Source: Verrucomicrobia bacterium UBA1200 (GTDB taxonomy: Bacteria > Verrucomicrobiota > Kiritimatiellia > RFP12 > UBA1067). Taken from it: a DNA stretch of 35,614 nt. Of the stretch, positions 34,311-35,614 are shown piece by piece; positions within the stretch are counted from its first letter, which is position 1, and the number at the start of each line of letters is the position of its first letter. The translations under genes and the position numbers were made by a program. The notes beneath the pieces were generated by a model. It did not search any database. It saw nothing but the letters and a program-made list of their open reading frames with translations, and was not told the DNA's origin. The stretch spans positions 16,668 through 52,281 of the forward strand of contig DBXY01000064.1 in assembly GCA_002309765.1 (NCBI GenBank), written 5' to 3'.

Positions 34311-35492
34311 TCAGGATTTGGACGAGCGGCGGCGAAACTCTTCCGCCGTGACGCCAACCGCCGCCTTGAACGTGCGGCAAAAATATTGCGGGGACATAAA
34401 CCCGGAACGACGGGCGACGGTCTCCACCGGCAGCACGGTGCGGGACAACAGACGTTTTGCCTCTTCGATACGCGAGCGGGCAATCTCGCGCTGAATGGTC
34501 GAGCCAAGCAGACTCTTAAAGGCGTTTTCGACCGTGGTGTATGAGTGTCTGGTGAAAGCCGTGACATCGCTGGCGGTCAGATTTTTGGAGACGTTGCGGG
34601 TGATGAAGACCAGCGCGTCGGAGACCCATTTGGGGTTCAGCGCGTAGATTTCGGTAGAGGAACGCTGGTAAAGCCCGCCCGGCTTCACCCGGATGCGGGG
34701 CGGATCGCGCCGTACCGACGCCGACCGCATCATTCGCGACAATACCGCCACCGCAGTCTCGCCGACCCGGTGCGCCGCATTGTCAATGGATGAAAGCGTC
34801 GGCGCGGTGAAGGAACATACAAGCGGATCGTTATCCACGCCCAACACCGCCAGGCGGTCCGGCACGGGTATACCCTCCTCCCGGCAAATCGCCACCACCT
34901 GCCAAGCGCGGGTATCCTGACAGCAAAAAACGGCGGTCTTCTCCGGCAGACCGCGCAGCCAGATCGCCAACGCTTTAGCATCGGCGCCCAACCCCACATG
35001 CTCCTGCCGCGTAACAGTCGCGGTGAAGGTGGCGAGCGCCTGGCGGGGCGTCTTGAACACCGAGCACCCGAAGCCCTTTCCGGCCAGTAAATCGGCGAAC
35101 GCATCGCGGCGGATGTCGGAATAGGCGTGGCCCTCGTATCCGCAGTAGGCAAAGGAGGAAAAACGGAGCGAAAGGAAGTGCTCCGCCGCCATTTTCCCGA
35201 TCGCCGCCTGGTCGCCGTCAACCGACCCGAACCCCAACGCGGGGTATTCGCGGGTGCAGAAGACATCCACGACCGGCAGACCGCTCGCCGCCAACCGCCG
35301 CGCCATGCGGAGATCCGCCACGCGGGCGATGACCCCGGAAAAACCGTTAAGCCCGGCGGACTGGTTCAGCGTCGCGGCGGAGATAAACTCCAGCACCCAA
35401 TCGTCCTCGCGCGGCGCGGCGGCGGCGATGCCCTCGCACACCCCCCGCCCGTACGCGCGGTCCCGCTCGACCAAGATAGCGATTCTTTTCAT
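34311..35492 (-). CDS. XylR-like transcriptional regulator (LacI-type sensor domain plus AraC HTH)
   Basis: A 393-aa protein from the ATG at 35492 (MKRIAILVERDRAYGRGVCE; AGGA 6 nt upstream). Residues 1-275 form a periplasmic-binding-protein-like sensor (G-V-I-A-R, L-P-V-V-D-V-F, V-D-G-D-Q-A-A-I-G-K-M-A-A-E-H-F, V-L-G-V-D-N-D-P-L, P-T-L-S-S-I-D), the usual LacI/XylR sugar-sensing fold. The last 100 residues are an AraC-type double HTH (L-T-A-S-D-V, I-E-E-A-K-R-L-L, S-G-F-M-S-P-Q-Y-F-C-R-T-F-K, G-V-T-A-E-E-F-R-R-R). Regulators of this plan activate sugar-utilisation genes. The mannosidase cluster 2.7 kb downstream on the same strand is the obvious candidate target, but the effector sugar cannot be read from the sequence. 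Confidence 0.88.
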   Translation of the reverse strand: MKRIAILVERDRAYGRGVCEGIAAAAPREDDWVLEFISAATLNQSAGLNGFSGVIARVADLRMARRLAASGLPVVDVFCTREYPALGFGSVDGDQAAIGKMAAEHFLSLRFSSFAYCGYEGHAYSDIRRDAFADLLAGKGFGCSVFKTPRQALATFTATVTRQEHVGLGADAKALAIWLRGLPEKTAVFCCQDTRAWQVVAICREEGIPVPDRLAVLGVDNDPLVCSFTAPTLSSIDNAAHRVGETAVAVLSRMMRSASVRRDPPRIRVKPGGLYQRSSTEIYALNPKWVSDALVFITRNVSKNLTASDVTAFTRHSYTTVENAFKSLLGSTIQREIARSRIEEAKRLLSRTVLPVETVARRSGFMSPQYFCRTFKAAVGVTAEEFRRRSSKS

Positions 35493-35522
35493 ACCAGTTC
35501 CTGCTTGACGCAATAGAGGGCT

Positions 35523-35552
35523 ATTCCATCTTTGGAATCAATCAATTGGAAT
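35523..35552. promoter_or_regulatory. candidate operator upstream of the XylR-like gene
   Basis: The palindrome ATTCCA-TCTT-TGGAAT (35523-35538) is followed 7 bp later by another TTGGAAT half-site (35546-35552), 30-60 bp upstream of the regulator's start. The spacing suggests a site for autoregulation or for a dimeric repressor. No clear -35/-10 pair was recognised nearby. Confidence 0.35.
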
Positions 35553-35614
35553 TTAAACAAAAACCGCTTGAAAACGCAAGGATAATTAGGGGGTAGGAAG
35601 AGTGACGAGTGACG

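Noticed and set aside
34078..34380. A 100-codon minus-strand frame (Arg/His-rich) overlapping the ATPase remnant
   Set aside because: It is out of frame with the clear DUF4143 signature and has no recognisable domain or ribosome binding site.

Overview
All recognisable genes in this window lie on the minus strand. The sequence is GC-rich, with PEP-CTERM surface-protein sorting, Listeria-Bacteroides (InlB-type) repeat proteins, GH92 alpha-mannosidases, XylR-like (LacI-type sensor plus AraC HTH) regulation and class I type III secretion (T3SS) chaperone-like proteins. This combination suggests a member of the PVC group, most likely a host-associated Kiritimatiellota/Lentisphaerota-type bacterium. 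That assignment is inferred from gene content; no rRNA or marker gene is present. No tRNA, rRNA, transposase or CRISPR array was recognised.

Reading down the minus strand, from high to low coordinates. (1) 35.5-34.3 kb: a XylR-type regulator, followed by a decayed fragment of a DUF4143-type ATPase. (2) 34.0-31.7 kb: a secreted protein made of three 244-residue modules. (3) 31.6-23.4 kb: two tandem paralogous GH92 exo-alpha-mannosidases with an extra N-terminal domain, the second overlapping a mannose-6-phosphate-isomerase-like gene by 4 bp; this looks like a mannoside-utilisation cluster. (4) 23.1-22.5 kb: a zinc-ribbon/DUF805 membrane protein with a terminator-like hairpin. (5) 22.1-13.3 kb: a six-gene operon of chaperone, candidate effector, chaperone, 1202-aa candidate effector, STAS anti-anti-sigma factor, and a membrane PP2C phosphatase fused to an RsbW-like ATPase domain. 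It reads as two T3SS chaperone/effector cassettes with a partner-switching regulatory module, and is the most interesting part of the window. (6) 12.9-2.95 kb: an operon with its own promoter encoding a 2700-aa InlB-repeat surface protein, a PEP-CTERM protein and a small secreted protein, closed by a clear intrinsic terminator. (7) 2.75-0.24 kb: a membrane-anchored protein of unknown function and a secreted TIM-barrel-like protein. (8) The 5' end of a Tat-exported protein runs off the window at position 1.

The intergenic DNA is unusual. Two families of 7-bp tandem repeats (TTAGTCG-like and GAAGTCT-like), purine-rich strings and a duplicated composite block recur between genes, similar in kind to the STRR heptamer repeats of cyanobacteria. 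One heptamer stretch lies where the ribosome binding site of the phosphatase gene should be.
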